The notes under the pieces are model-generated. The model did not search any database. It had not been told where the DNA came from and saw only the letters and a program-made list of their open reading frames with translations. 64,000 bases of DNA, taken from Phaeobacter sp. CECT 5382. Lineage in GTDB: Bacteria > Pseudomonadota > Alphaproteobacteria > Rhodobacterales > Rhodobacteraceae. Position numbers and translations under genes: made by a program. The DNA is taken from NCBI RefSeq assembly GCF_001457775.1, contig NZ_CYSG01000021.1, forward strand, positions 1 to 64,000. Reading direction: 5' to 3'. The number at the start of each line of letters is the position of its first letter. The stretch's first letter is position 1. Positions 49,074 through 57,567 of this stretch are shown here, piece after piece.

Positions 49074-49549
49074 GGCAGCAACTGGATGTTGCCAAAGGCC
49101 GCATCGCAATTCAGCAGATCGACCCGTTTGTTGGCGATCCGAAGGTTTCCGTCGACCAAGCGCAGCTCATGCGTGGCCACCAGCGCCAGCAGGAATTGCT
49201 CATCTAGTCGGGTTTCGACGTAATGCATCGATGTATTGGTGACAAAGCGTCCGGCTTGCGCATCGAATTCATCAATGAAGGGGCGTTGGATCACGTGACT
49301 GCAGCGGCTTTTGGGTTTCTGGCTGAAGGTCCGTTCGCCATTCAACCGTTCCACCCTCAGGCGCCGCATGAAGTGGTCCTCATAGAGCAAAGAGGTCACC
49401 AGATCTGGATCAGCCTGCTTGTAGTCCAGCGGCATCCAGTAATGCCCCTCCTCCAACCAGAGGTCGAGCCATTCGCTGAACCGTCCCTCGTCCAGCATCC
49501 GCACCTCGGCGTAGAGAAAATCTATGACATCGTCACGGCTGACAGTCAT
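49070..49549 (-). CDS. Aromatic-ring-hydroxylating dioxygenase beta subunit
   Basis: This 159-residue protein matches the small, NTF2-like beta subunit of Rieske oxygenases. The pattern DFLYAEVRMLDEGRFSEWLDL at the N-terminus, and a central WMPLDY, are typical. The subunit is structural and stabilises the alpha trimer. It overlaps both neighbours by 4 bp, directly behind the alpha subunit gene. Confidence 0.9.
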   Translation of the reverse strand: MTVSRDDVIDFLYAEVRMLDEGRFSEWLDLWLEEGHYWMPLDYKQADPDLVTSLLYEDHFMRRLRVERLNGERTFSQKPKSRCSHVIQRPFIDEFDAQAGRFVTNTSMHYVETRLDEQFLLALVATHELRLVDGNLRIANKRVDLLNCDAAFGNIQLLP

Positions 49550-50892
49550 TGGGCGGCCTCCTCTGTCGTGCCGCCCATCGAGACAGTGATGAAATGTGCC
49601 CAGGCCTGCATCTGGTTGCGCATCTGTCGCTCTGTGGTGCCGTTTTCGACCTGCGCCGCACTGTAGTCTTCGACCTCAGTGTGCAGGCGCTGGATATTGA
49701 TCCATTCCAGCCCGTCCACATGCAGCCCTTCCTGGGCGCGCTCGTACATTTCCAGATCATCATGCCCCACCATCGAAGTCGGGGCGTTGATCAGCCGGTT
49801 ATACATCGCGGTGCGCTGTAACAGCACATCCGGTGCCCCGACCAGCCGGTAGACATAGCTTTCCACCAGGGTGCGGTCCGGCCCCAGCGGAATGAAATTG
49901 CGCAGCTGCTGCACCGGCCCTTTGATCATGATATTGGGGAAATAGACAGTGTTATGGCGGTTCTCGCCCAAGATTTCCTGCGCCTTTTCAGCACCATGGG
50001 CGGCGGTCATGCTGTCCAGATAGTCCGGCGCCATGGAATAGTCGGAATGGATCGAGTGATGCACCCCGGTGTGGCCATGCCCATTAGGCCAGGTGCGGAT
50101 GCCCATTTCCTCAAAGAATTCATAGGGCGACATGAAAGGCGCGATGATCTCCATCGCCATGGGTTTGGGCCTGTCGTCTGGCCAATCGCTGTCCTCAAAC
50201 AGCTTGATGGCAGTACCGGCGCTGCTTTCATGGGCCACCATCGGGTGACAGGTGTCGGTCTGGTTATCTACCAACATCTTCCAGTTGCACTTGTGCATAT
50301 AGCGCAGTGGCGGCCCTGCGACCTCCAACCGGCCTTCGGGGGCGCGATCCACCATATTGTCGAGGCTGCTGAGAGACTCGCCAAAATAGTCGTCAAAGCT
50401 GATGCCGGTCGCAGCCAAACGCGCAAAGACAAAGCCGCGATGGTTCTGCACGGCCCCCACCGGCAGCATGCCATGGCTGGCTTCGCTTTCGCTGAAATCG
50501 GTGTCGGCATAGCCCTTTTTCAGCGGGATCGCCAACAGGCAGCCGTTGGTTTTGAAGCTCCAGGCGTGATAGGGACAGCGGAAGAACTTGCCGGTATTGC
50601 CGCTGCGATCAATGGCGATCTTGGTGCCTTTGTGCGGGCAGCGGTTGAGCAGCACATGGATTTCATTGTCCGTGTGGCGCACCATGATCACCGGCTGATC
50701 ACCGATTTGGGTGGTGATATAGTCTCCCTTGGCCGGGGTCTGGCTGTCATGACCGACAAAGACCCAAGTATTGGCAAAGAGATGTTTCATCTCCAGCGCA
50801 TAGATTTCCGCATCAATATAGGTGTCGCGGTGCACCTGATGCTGCTGCACCAGGGCCGAGACCGCCGCCGGATTGTCGCTGTATTTTCCCAT
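49546..50892 (-). CDS. Aromatic-ring-hydroxylating dioxygenase alpha subunit (Rieske)
   Basis: This 448-residue catalytic subunit has a Rieske 2Fe-2S centre (Cys85-x-His87 and Cys106-xx-His109) and a mononuclear iron site with His216 and His221 in DNQTDTCHPMVAH. Asp in the C-terminal half would complete the iron site. It receives electrons from the reductase encoded just upstream. In gene neighbourhood it resembles the indole-acetate dioxygenases of auxin-degrading bacteria, but other aryl acids are possible. The ATG at 50892 is preferred over a GTG immediately before it. Confidence 0.9.
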   Translation of the reverse strand: MGKYSDNPAAVSALVQQHQVHRDTYIDAEIYALEMKHLFANTWVFVGHDSQTPAKGDYITTQIGDQPVIMVRHTDNEIHVLLNRCPHKGTKIAIDRSGNTGKFFRCPYHAWSFKTNGCLLAIPLKKGYADTDFSESEASHGMLPVGAVQNHRGFVFARLAATGISFDDYFGESLSSLDNMVDRAPEGRLEVAGPPLRYMHKCNWKMLVDNQTDTCHPMVAHESSAGTAIKLFEDSDWPDDRPKPMAMEIIAPFMSPYEFFEEMGIRTWPNGHGHTGVHHSIHSDYSMAPDYLDSMTAAHGAEKAQEILGENRHNTVYFPNIMIKGPVQQLRNFIPLGPDRTLVESYVYRLVGAPDVLLQRTAMYNRLINAPTSMVGHDDLEMYERAQEGLHVDGLEWINIQRLHTEVEDYSAAQVENGTTERQMRNQMQAWAHFITVSMGGTTEEAAQ

Positions 50893-50915
50893 CACGTTCC
50901 CCTCCGCTTGTCTCT

Positions 50916-51860
50916 TCAGATATCCAGCACCAGACGCGCTGATTTTGCCCGGCTGACGCAGATCTGCATGACTTTGCCTGCTGCCCGCTCCGCCTCAGAG
51001 AGCACCACATCGCGGTGATCGGGGGTGCCGCTCAGCACATCTGTCTGGCAGATGCCGCAATCGCCGCGGGCACAGTCAAACATCACATCGACACCTGCCT
51101 CTTCCAGCACCTCGACGATGGTTTGGTCGGCGGGCACGGTGAAGACACGGCCATCGCCGATCTCCACCTCAAACGGCTGATCCCCTGATTGAGTTTCCGG
51201 CGCAGTGAACAGCTCGAAATGGATCTGCGTTTTGGCAAACCCGGCAGTCTCTGCCAGATCACGCACCGCGTCGATCATGCCCTTGGGGCCGCAACAATAG
51301 ATATGTGTCTTCGGGCTGGCCGCCGCGATCAGTGCCGCCAGATCAATCGCTGCGGTGTCGTCAAACCAGCAGGTCAGCCTGTCGCCAAGCAGCGGCGTTA
51401 GTCGGCCCTGAAAGGCGCAGAGCTCCCGCGTCCGGCAGGCATAGTGCAGTGCAAAATCCTCGCCGCGCGCGCTCAGCTCCGTCGCAAAGGAGATCAGCGG
51501 CGTCACCCCGATCCCGCCAGCAAGCAGCAGCGCAGGGGCCGCGTCATCGTGAAGCTCAAAATCACTTTTGGGCAGGCTCACAGAGATCTTGTCGCCGGGG
51601 GCCAAGGCGTGCATCGCAACCGATCCCCCTGCCCCTGCGGCCTCACGCTGAACCGCTACACGGTAGCTTTCCGGCACTGCTGCGGGAGAGGTGAAATCCA
51701 CCAACGAATAGGAGCGCAAACCCAGCGGGCCGAGGTCAAAATCCAGATGCGCGCCCGGCGCATAGGCTGGCAGTGCCGCCCCATCGGGCGCAGCCAATGT
51801 AATCATGCGGATATGGTCCGAAAGCGCCTCGCTCGACGTTACTGTCAGGCTCTGTGTCAC
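50916..51860 (-). CDS. Ferredoxin reductase of the PDR/VanB family
   Basis: This 314-residue electron carrier has an N-terminal flavin domain with LRSYSLV, an NAD-binding domain with LLLAGGIGVTPLISF and CCGPKGM, and a C-terminal plant-type 2Fe-2S domain with CARGDCGICQTDVL and a distal Cys in QICVS. It would pass electrons from NADH to the Rieske dioxygenase. I start it at the GTG at 51860, preceded by GGGAGG at 7 bases; this gives the normal family length. A palindrome at 51914-51925 lies just upstream. Confidence 0.88.
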   Translation of the reverse strand: MTQSLTVTSSEALSDHIRMITLAAPDGAALPAYAPGAHLDFDLGPLGLRSYSLVDFTSPAAVPESYRVAVQREAAGAGGSVAMHALAPGDKISVSLPKSDFELHDDAAPALLLAGGIGVTPLISFATELSARGEDFALHYACRTRELCAFQGRLTPLLGDRLTCWFDDTAAIDLAALIAAASPKTHIYCCGPKGMIDAVRDLAETAGFAKTQIHFELFTAPETQSGDQPFEVEIGDGRVFTVPADQTIVEVLEEAGVDVMFDCARGDCGICQTDVLSGTPDHRDVVLSEAERAAGKVMQICVSRAKSARLVLDI

Positions 51861-51913
51861 CGGCACGCCTCCCTGGTCAATTCTGTCTGTTGTTGCGTTA
51901 CTTGATATTTTGT

Positions 51914-51925
51914 ATGATTTTTCAT
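51914..51925. promoter_or_regulatory. Candidate MarR operator upstream of the reductase-dioxygenase operon
   Basis: ATGATTTTTCAT is one of three nearly identical 12-bp palindromes in this island. It lies 54 bp upstream of the reductase start codon, in the gap that follows iorB. The same sequence stands upstream of the TRAP binding-protein gene. Confidence 0.6.
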
Positions 51926-51934
51926 GTTTAAATG

Positions 51935-53467
51935 TCAAATATCATCTGTAAAACTGCGCAAAGTGCGCATCGCGCCCGTCAGGGCCTCACCCTCGGCATC
52001 CATCAGTGCCGCCTGTCGTAGCCTGCGGAGCCAATCCGCGCCGTCGTCGCGCGCTTCAATCAAGGGTATTGCGCTGAAAACAATATAAAATTTTGACAGG
52101 CCGCGTTTGTGTGTATCGGAATAGCCCTTGATCAGGCGCTGGCAGGCCAGGAGTTCGCAGGCCAGATCATAGCGCGCCCCCGCGAGTGCCAGTGCCGCAG
52201 ATTTCAGCCGGTGCAGATGCGCGAGCTCAACCTGATGCCGCATCAAACGTGGTCGCCAGGGGCGGAGCGCCGCCAAGAGCCAGAGCAACAAAAAGCCGCG
52301 TAACCTATCACTGCGCAGACGTCGGCCCCGCCGCGTCAGCCGCGCCAATAGTCCTTGCATCCAACGGTTCTGCCCTACCCGATTGGCCAGCCCCGGCGGC
52401 AAAAGCGACGTCAGCTCTTCGGGGCGGGGGTGGAAATATTCCGTGACCTGCACGATCTGGCCTGTGCCAATTTCCTGTTCGCGCCGCAGACGGTGCTGTC
52501 GCGCGCTGCGAGTTTTCAGATCGGCCACCCGCAGAATATCATCATAACACATTGCATTAGCGATGTATTTTGCGGCCTGTTGCGACAGCTGATAGTCTTG
52601 TGCCGGATCGTCCAGCGCCAGAAAGTCATCAAGGTGCTCCAGATAAGCGCGCCCATAGGCCAAGTCTTGATAATCCACCACCCGGCGCAACCCGGCATTT
52701 GCCATGGCGTGCACTGGCAATGGCAGCGCCTGAACCCGCTGCTGCATGTCCTGCCATTGGCGCATCAGGGCAGGCTTGCCTGCGACAGGCTTCGCCCCCG
52801 CCTGCGGCGCTCGTTCAGCCGCCTTCGCAGAGACTCGATCGTAGTTCAGCGCTGCATGAAACGCCGCCAGACTGGCCTCGACCCCGCGACCGGAGCCTTT
52901 GATCACCGTCTCAAACATCTCAACCGGAAACGGCAGAACCTCGGCCCGCGCCAAGCCGCCAAACAGGCTGGCAGAAATGACGCTTCCCGCGTCGCGCGCC
53001 AGAGTTTCCATATCAAAACAGACCAGCTGCCGCGCTGCACTGCGCAAAGAGGTCAGAACCGCTTCACTCTCTTTGCGACCATCCCCCGGTTCCTGCTTTT
53101 CCGACACAGCCAGAATACGATGCGACGAGGCAATCAGCGTGGTCCGGTCCGGCGTTACAAAGCCGCGCAGCACCGCACGCCCGGCCTCCATTAGCTCAGA
53201 GGCGATGAGCACATCAATATCCCCCGGCGCAGGGCTCAACCCAAAGACCACCGGGCGCGTCGATTTGGGCGCCATTTCAACGTAGTATATCGTGGCCCCG
53301 GTTCGCTGTGCGACCCCGGCCACTGACGTGACCTGAACGCTGTAACCGCCCAAAGTGGCGAGATCTGCCACCCAGTTTGACAGCACACCGCCGCCCTGCC
53401 CGCCGACCGCAACGATGGCCATTTTCAAGATCTCTGATGAACTATCCATCGCAGTTTCGGCGCTCAT
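51935..53467 (-). CDS. iorB: Indolepyruvate oxidoreductase subunit beta family protein (IorB-like, long form)
   Basis: This 510-residue protein begins with the pyruvate-ferredoxin-oxidoreductase gamma-type domain (about residues 15-205), including VAVGGQGGGVLSNWVADLA and VTSVAGVAQRTGATIYYVEM. The remaining 300 residues form the helical extension (DUF6537) seen in aerobic two-subunit indolepyruvate oxidoreductases. With the preceding gene it would oxidatively decarboxylate an aryl 2-oxo acid to the acyl-CoA. It overlaps iorA by 4 bp. Confidence 0.85.
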   Translation of the reverse strand: MSAETAMDSSSEILKMAIVAVGGQGGGVLSNWVADLATLGGYSVQVTSVAGVAQRTGATIYYVEMAPKSTRPVVFGLSPAPGDIDVLIASELMEAGRAVLRGFVTPDRTTLIASSHRILAVSEKQEPGDGRKESEAVLTSLRSAARQLVCFDMETLARDAGSVISASLFGGLARAEVLPFPVEMFETVIKGSGRGVEASLAAFHAALNYDRVSAKAAERAPQAGAKPVAGKPALMRQWQDMQQRVQALPLPVHAMANAGLRRVVDYQDLAYGRAYLEHLDDFLALDDPAQDYQLSQQAAKYIANAMCYDDILRVADLKTRSARQHRLRREQEIGTGQIVQVTEYFHPRPEELTSLLPPGLANRVGQNRWMQGLLARLTRRGRRLRSDRLRGFLLLWLLAALRPWRPRLMRHQVELAHLHRLKSAALALAGARYDLACELLACQRLIKGYSDTHKRGLSKFYIVFSAIPLIEARDDGADWLRRLRQAALMDAEGEALTGAMRTLRSFTDDI

Positions 53468-55629
53468 GTTGCGGCCTCTGGATCAAACTGCAGGCGGCGC
53501 CGCGCCCGCAGATGTTGCAGGGCACCAATCACCCTGCCCCGCCAGCCTGCACGCAGCCTGTCATAGCGGGTCGGGTTCTGCACAAGGTCGGCCTGATAAA
53601 ACGAGGGGCAAAGCACTGCCGCATCAGCGACTTCGCCGCAGGTGCCACAGCCGACGCAATTGTTGTCGATACTGGCCACCGGATCGTCGCGCAGCGGGTC
53701 CGCCAGCGGTTTCAGCGTCAGCGAGGGGCAGCCCGACAGCCGGATACAGGCGTGATCGCCAGTGCAAATGTCCTCGTCCACGCCAAAGCGGCTGCGCAGC
53801 AGGCGCTTGCCTTCGACCTCTGCCTGACGCTTTATCGGCTTTTCGCGGCGTTGCCGGTTCAGCATGCATTCCGAAGCCGCGATGATGACTTTGGGGCCTG
53901 CGATATCAGTGGTCAGCGCTTCATGCAGCGTGTCGCGCATCCGGGTTACGTCATAGGTGCGATCAATCTGGCGGATCCATTGCACGCCGACCCCAGCTAC
54001 AGCCTTGGCAATCGGGTTCTGGGTGGTGCGGTGCTGGTTATCTGCCCGCGAGGACAGAATGTCCTGCCCACCTGTGGCCGCCGAATAGAAATTATCGACA
54101 ATGACGATGACCCCATCATCCTGATTATACACCGCATTCCCGATCGAGCTGGTCAATCCATTGTGCCAGAACCCGCCATCGCCCAAAAAGCTGATCGACC
54201 GCTTGCCAGCCGATCTGTCATTCAGCGCCGAGGCCGAGGCTGGCCCAAGCCCATAGCCCATGGTGGTGGCCCCAAGATTGAAGGGCGCGTTGATCGAAAA
54301 CAGATGGCAGCCGATGTCGCTGGCGATGTGATGCGGCCCCAGCTCCTGTTCGACCAGCTTGGTGGCGGCAAAGATCGGCCGCTCAGGGCAGCCAACGCAG
54401 AACCCGGGCGGGCGGGCGGGCACGTTTTCTTCCAATGCAGCGGGGCGCAGGATTGGTGGCGTATTCGGAGCGCGCGCCCGGGCAGGCAAAAGATCTGCAG
54501 CCTGCTTGCGCAAAAACTCACCGATGGCCTGCAGCATCACCGGTGCGGTCAACTCTCCGGCCTCTGGGAACAGATCCTGCCCCTTGCCAAACAGCTGCGC
54601 TGTGGCACCTGCCTTGTGCAGTATGGACCGGATGTTCTGCTCAATGTAGTCGGGGTGGCCCTCTTCAACCACCAAAAGCGCGTCTTTGTTTGCGGCAAAT
54701 TCCAGCAATTCTTCATCAACCAGCGGATAGACCACATTCAGCACATAGAGCGGGATCTCGGTTTCTCCGTGAATGTCGGCCAGACCGAGCCGTTGCAACG
54801 CCCGGATTACACCATTGTACATACCGCCCTGCAGGATAATGCCGCAGCGATGGTCAGGATTGCCAAACTGCTCGTTCAGCCCCTCGGAGCGAATAAAGGC
54901 GCGTGCAGCTGGCAGGCGCTGCGCGACTTTCTCCTGCTCATGCAAAAAGGAGGCCGGTGGCAGCACGATCCGGTCCAGATCCCGTTTCGGCTGTTCCAGC
55001 GCGTCTCGCACCGTCATCGACGGGCGTTGATTGTCGCGCGCCTCGAATTCGCCAAGCAGATGACAGGCACGGATGCGGATCTGCAGCATCACCGGCGCAT
55101 TTGACGCCTCCGACAGGCGGAAACCATCGCCGACGGATTTTACAATCGCGGGCAGATTGGGGCGCGGATCCAGCAGCCAGATCTGGCTTTTCATTGCAAA
55201 ACCATGGCTGCGCTCCTGCATGATCGAAGAGCCTTCACCGTAGTCTTCGCCCACGATCACCAATGCCCCGCCCCTGACACCTCCCGAGGCCAGATTGGCC
55301 AGCGCATCCGAGGCGACATTGGTGCCAACAGTGGATTTGAACGTCACTGCGCCGCGAATGGGATAATGTACCGAAGCCGCCAGCGAGGCCGCAGCTGTCG
55401 CCTCAGAGGCACTTGCCTCGAAACGCACACCCAGCTCCTGCAGCAATGGCGTGGCATCGGCCAGAACATCCATCAGATGGCTGATCGGAGAGCCCTGATA
55501 GCCACCGACATAACCCACACCGTTTTCCAATAGTGCCTTGGTGATGGCCAAAATACCCTCGCCGCGAAAGGTTTCACCCGCGCCGATCCGAAGGTGCTCC
55601 ACCTCTTGCTTGAATGATCTCTCTGCCAC
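53464..55629 (-). CDS. iorA: Indolepyruvate ferredoxin oxidoreductase alpha subunit (IorA-like)
   Basis: This protein of about 721 residues binds thiamine diphosphate and decarboxylates aryl 2-oxo acids. The N-terminal pyrimidine domain has ENGVGYVGGYQGSPISH, the diphosphate part contains ISFLGDGGFWHNGL and NAVYNQDDGVIVIVDN, and the last 100 residues carry two 4Fe-4S groups (CTGDHACIRLSGCP and CVGCGTCGEVADAAVLCP). I prefer the GTG at 55629, with GGAG 6 bases upstream, over an ATG at 55641. A candidate MarR operator lies 18-29 bp upstream. In this operon its substrate could be indolepyruvate or isatinate. Confidence 0.88.
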   Translation of the reverse strand: MAERSFKQEVEHLRIGAGETFRGEGILAITKALLENGVGYVGGYQGSPISHLMDVLADATPLLQELGVRFEASASEATAAASLAASVHYPIRGAVTFKSTVGTNVASDALANLASGGVRGGALVIVGEDYGEGSSIMQERSHGFAMKSQIWLLDPRPNLPAIVKSVGDGFRLSEASNAPVMLQIRIRACHLLGEFEARDNQRPSMTVRDALEQPKRDLDRIVLPPASFLHEQEKVAQRLPAARAFIRSEGLNEQFGNPDHRCGIILQGGMYNGVIRALQRLGLADIHGETEIPLYVLNVVYPLVDEELLEFAANKDALLVVEEGHPDYIEQNIRSILHKAGATAQLFGKGQDLFPEAGELTAPVMLQAIGEFLRKQAADLLPARARAPNTPPILRPAALEENVPARPPGFCVGCPERPIFAATKLVEQELGPHHIASDIGCHLFSINAPFNLGATTMGYGLGPASASALNDRSAGKRSISFLGDGGFWHNGLTSSIGNAVYNQDDGVIVIVDNFYSAATGGQDILSSRADNQHRTTQNPIAKAVAGVGVQWIRQIDRTYDVTRMRDTLHEALTTDIAGPKVIIAASECMLNRQRREKPIKRQAEVEGKRLLRSRFGVDEDICTGDHACIRLSGCPSLTLKPLADPLRDDPVASIDNNCVGCGTCGEVADAAVLCPSFYQADLVQNPTRYDRLRAGWRGRVIGALQHLRARRRLQFDPEAAT

Positions 55630-55646
55630 GGCGCGCTCCATTATTT

Positions 55647-55658
55647 ATGATTTATCAT
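55647..55658. promoter_or_regulatory. Candidate MarR operator upstream of iorA
   Basis: ATGATTTATCAT differs by one base from the other two palindromes in the island and is extended by AT-rich flanks. It lies 18-29 bp before the preferred iorA start, in the promoter or leader region. The marR gene ends 79 bp further upstream. Confidence 0.6.
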
Positions 55659-55736
55659 ATAAAGAGCTGTGCAAACCTGTCAATCACCAACCGCGCTGCA
55701 AAACACAGGTGGAGCGAAGCTGATTTGGAACCTGAT

Positions 55737-56219
55737 CTAGATCGGATTTTTTCTGATATTCTTGAGCACCGTCATAAGGATGCGCTGCAGTGCTTCGCGG
55801 TCCTCTGATGAGAGACCCTTCAGCATGGTCTCATTAGCGCCGGTCAGGACGGGCCAGACCTGTTCATAAAGCGCCGCACCGCTTTCGGTCAGCTCCACCA
55901 CCCGCGAGCGGCTGTCTTCTTCACTGACGCGGCGGGTGATACGGCCTTCGGCTTCGAGCTTGTCCAGGGCACGGCTCATGGCGGGCTGTTCGGCGATGGC
56001 ATGCACACAAAGTTCATTCACTGTCATCTGGCCATAGACCTTGAGACTGACGATGATCCGCGTGGCGACTGTGGTCAGACCTGCTCCCTTGATATCTGCC
56101 TTCACCGATTGATTGTAGCGATGCACGATCCGGTTCAACAGGTAGGAGGTGATATTGCCCAGCTTTGGGCCCTGATCGGCTTGATCTGTGTCGATATGAT
56201 CTTTGGCGGTCCGGGTCAC
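55737..56219 (-). CDS. MarR-family transcriptional regulator of the aromatic island
   Basis: This 160-residue winged-helix regulator shows the MarR pattern: VYGQMTVNELCVHAIAEQPAMSRALDKLEAEGRI (helix-turn-helix), then the wing VSEEDSRSRVVELTESG. The ligand pocket cannot be read. I start it at a GTG at 56219, with AGGAG 7 bases upstream; a TTG at 56255 would add twelve residues. Placed between the TRAP binding protein and iorA on the same strand, it is the likely controller of the island, and MarR proteins are known to control auxin catabolic loci in other bacteria. No palindrome like the other three is evident before its own start. Confidence 0.88.
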   Translation of the reverse strand: MTRTAKDHIDTDQADQGPKLGNITSYLLNRIVHRYNQSVKADIKGAGLTTVATRIIVSLKVYGQMTVNELCVHAIAEQPAMSRALDKLEAEGRITRRVSEEDSRSRVVELTESGAALYEQVWPVLTGANETMLKGLSSEDREALQRILMTVLKNIRKNPI

Positions 56220-56547
56220 AACTAGGCTCCTATTCAGGCGGGCGGTCTCAGGCAAGAAGATCTCTCAGCCGTACAGACATATGACAATTCTCAGCGCCTG
56301 TCACAATTCTCTGTCCCTGCTCTCTGTCCCTGCTCTTTGGGTCTGACACATGGCTTCGGGCAGACGTAGCCTCACCGTCGGCTCTGTCAACAAATGATAC
56401 ACGGGGTTTGGGCCGAAACGTCCGAAGCTCTGGCCATTGGTCTCGCCAGCCCAACCGCAGCAACATCCAGACCGATCGCGTGTTGGTAAATGCATTCTCA
56501 ACGACAACGCCGGGGGTCAGGATCCCCCGGCGCTGTTTTTAGCGCCT
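56220..56547. other. Intergenic region between the TRAP binding protein and marR
   Basis: This 328-bp gap holds a strong hairpin after the binding-protein stop (56508-56532) and a perfect 13-bp tandem repeat CTGTCCCTGCTCT (56311-56323 and 56324-56336) about 100 bp before marR. The marR promoter must lie here. No gene is seen. Confidence 0.5.
56508..56532. terminator. Hairpin after the TRAP binding-protein gene
   Basis: CGCCGGGGG (56508-56516) and CCCCCGGCG (56524-56532) form a 9-bp GC stem with a 7-base loop, 15 bp after the stop of the minus-strand binding-protein gene. Only a weak T-rich stretch follows on the minus strand. It should end or stabilise that single-gene transcript. Confidence 0.6.
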
Positions 56548-57567
56548 TTATTTCGCGGCAGCCATTTCTGCTGCAATCATGTCATAGGCAGCCTGCGCAT
56601 CAATGCCCGTTGCGGCCACTTCTGTCAGGATCTTGCTACGAACGTGCTCTGCCATTGCGGCAAATGCGGCTTGGTCCGCCTCTGATGCGGTGAATATCTT
56701 GTTGTCATCAGCAGCCTCGGTCACCGCGCGAGCAGCCGCGTCATGAGCATCCCATGCTGCGCCAAAGACCCGGCTTGCGGTCTCACCAAAGACCTTTTCA
56801 TCTAGTGCGGTGCGCACGTCTTCCGGAAGGGCATCAAAGGTTTCCTGGCTCATCAGAACCGCAAAAGAGCCACGATACAGGCCGCCGGGCATCTCATAGA
56901 CGTTCTTGGCCACTTCGGTCAGCTTGAAACCTGTGCGTTCACCGATATTCATCGCCACCGCATCCGCCGCACCTGACGACAGGGTTTCATAGACTTTGGG
57001 TGCCGGAACCTGAATGCCAACCAACCCCAGCTCTGCCCCGACATCCGCCGAAACACCGCCCCCAAGGCGGGTCTTCAGCCCCTTGAGGTCCGCCAGCGAC
57101 GCGACATCGGAATTGGTATGGATCTGCCCGGGACCATGGGTGGTCAGTGCAACCAGTTTAACACCGCGATGTTCGTCCAGCGCTGCCAGATGCGCTTCGT
57201 GGACGCGCCAATAGGCCACCGAGGACGCCTCGGCGCTGCCCTGATAGCCTGGCAGTTCGATCAGTTTGGTGGCAACAAACCGGCCTGGCTGATAGCCATG
57301 AAAGATGATGGTCATGTCGGCGGCACCGTCCATCACCAGATCCATCTGCGCCGGAGGTGGAGCCAGCCCGTGCTTCAGCTCGCCGACCACTTCGCCATCG
57401 GTGGCTTCCGACATCATGTCGATCAGAACCTCAAGCATCTGGGTGTTGATCGGATGGGACGGCGGCAACCAAGTTGAGACGGTGAGCTTGGTTTCGGCAA
57501 CAAGCGGTGTCGCCAGAACCGCAAGGCTCAAGGCTGCGGCTGCACATCTGCGCGTGAATGATTTCAT
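56548..57567 (-). CDS. TRAP transporter substrate-binding protein, DctP type
   Basis: This 339-residue periplasmic protein has a signal peptide (residues 1-24, cut after VLATPLVAE region) and the DctP fold. The carboxylate-binding Arg is expected in LADLKGLKTRLGGGVSADVG, a conserved segment here. It would capture an organic acid for the island. No DctQ or DctM membrane genes are present next to it, so it must use subunits encoded elsewhere, or it serves as a sensor. The ATG follows GGGAGAAC, and a candidate MarR operator lies 66 bp upstream. Confidence 0.88.
   Translation of the reverse strand: MKSFTRRCAAAALSLAVLATPLVAETKLTVSTWLPPSHPINTQMLEVLIDMMSEATDGEVVGELKHGLAPPPAQMDLVMDGAADMTIIFHGYQPGRFVATKLIELPGYQGSAEASSVAYWRVHEAHLAALDEHRGVKLVALTTHGPGQIHTNSDVASLADLKGLKTRLGGGVSADVGAELGLVGIQVPAPKVYETLSSGAADAVAMNIGERTGFKLTEVAKNVYEMPGGLYRGSFAVLMSQETFDALPEDVRTALDEKVFGETASRVFGAAWDAHDAAARAVTEAADDNKIFTASEADQAAFAAMAEHVRSKILTEVAATGIDAQAAYDMIAAEMAAAK

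Noticed and set aside
53377-55104. 575-codon open frame on the plus strand opposite iorA
   Set aside because: iorA has intact cofactor motifs along its whole length; the antisense product shows none.
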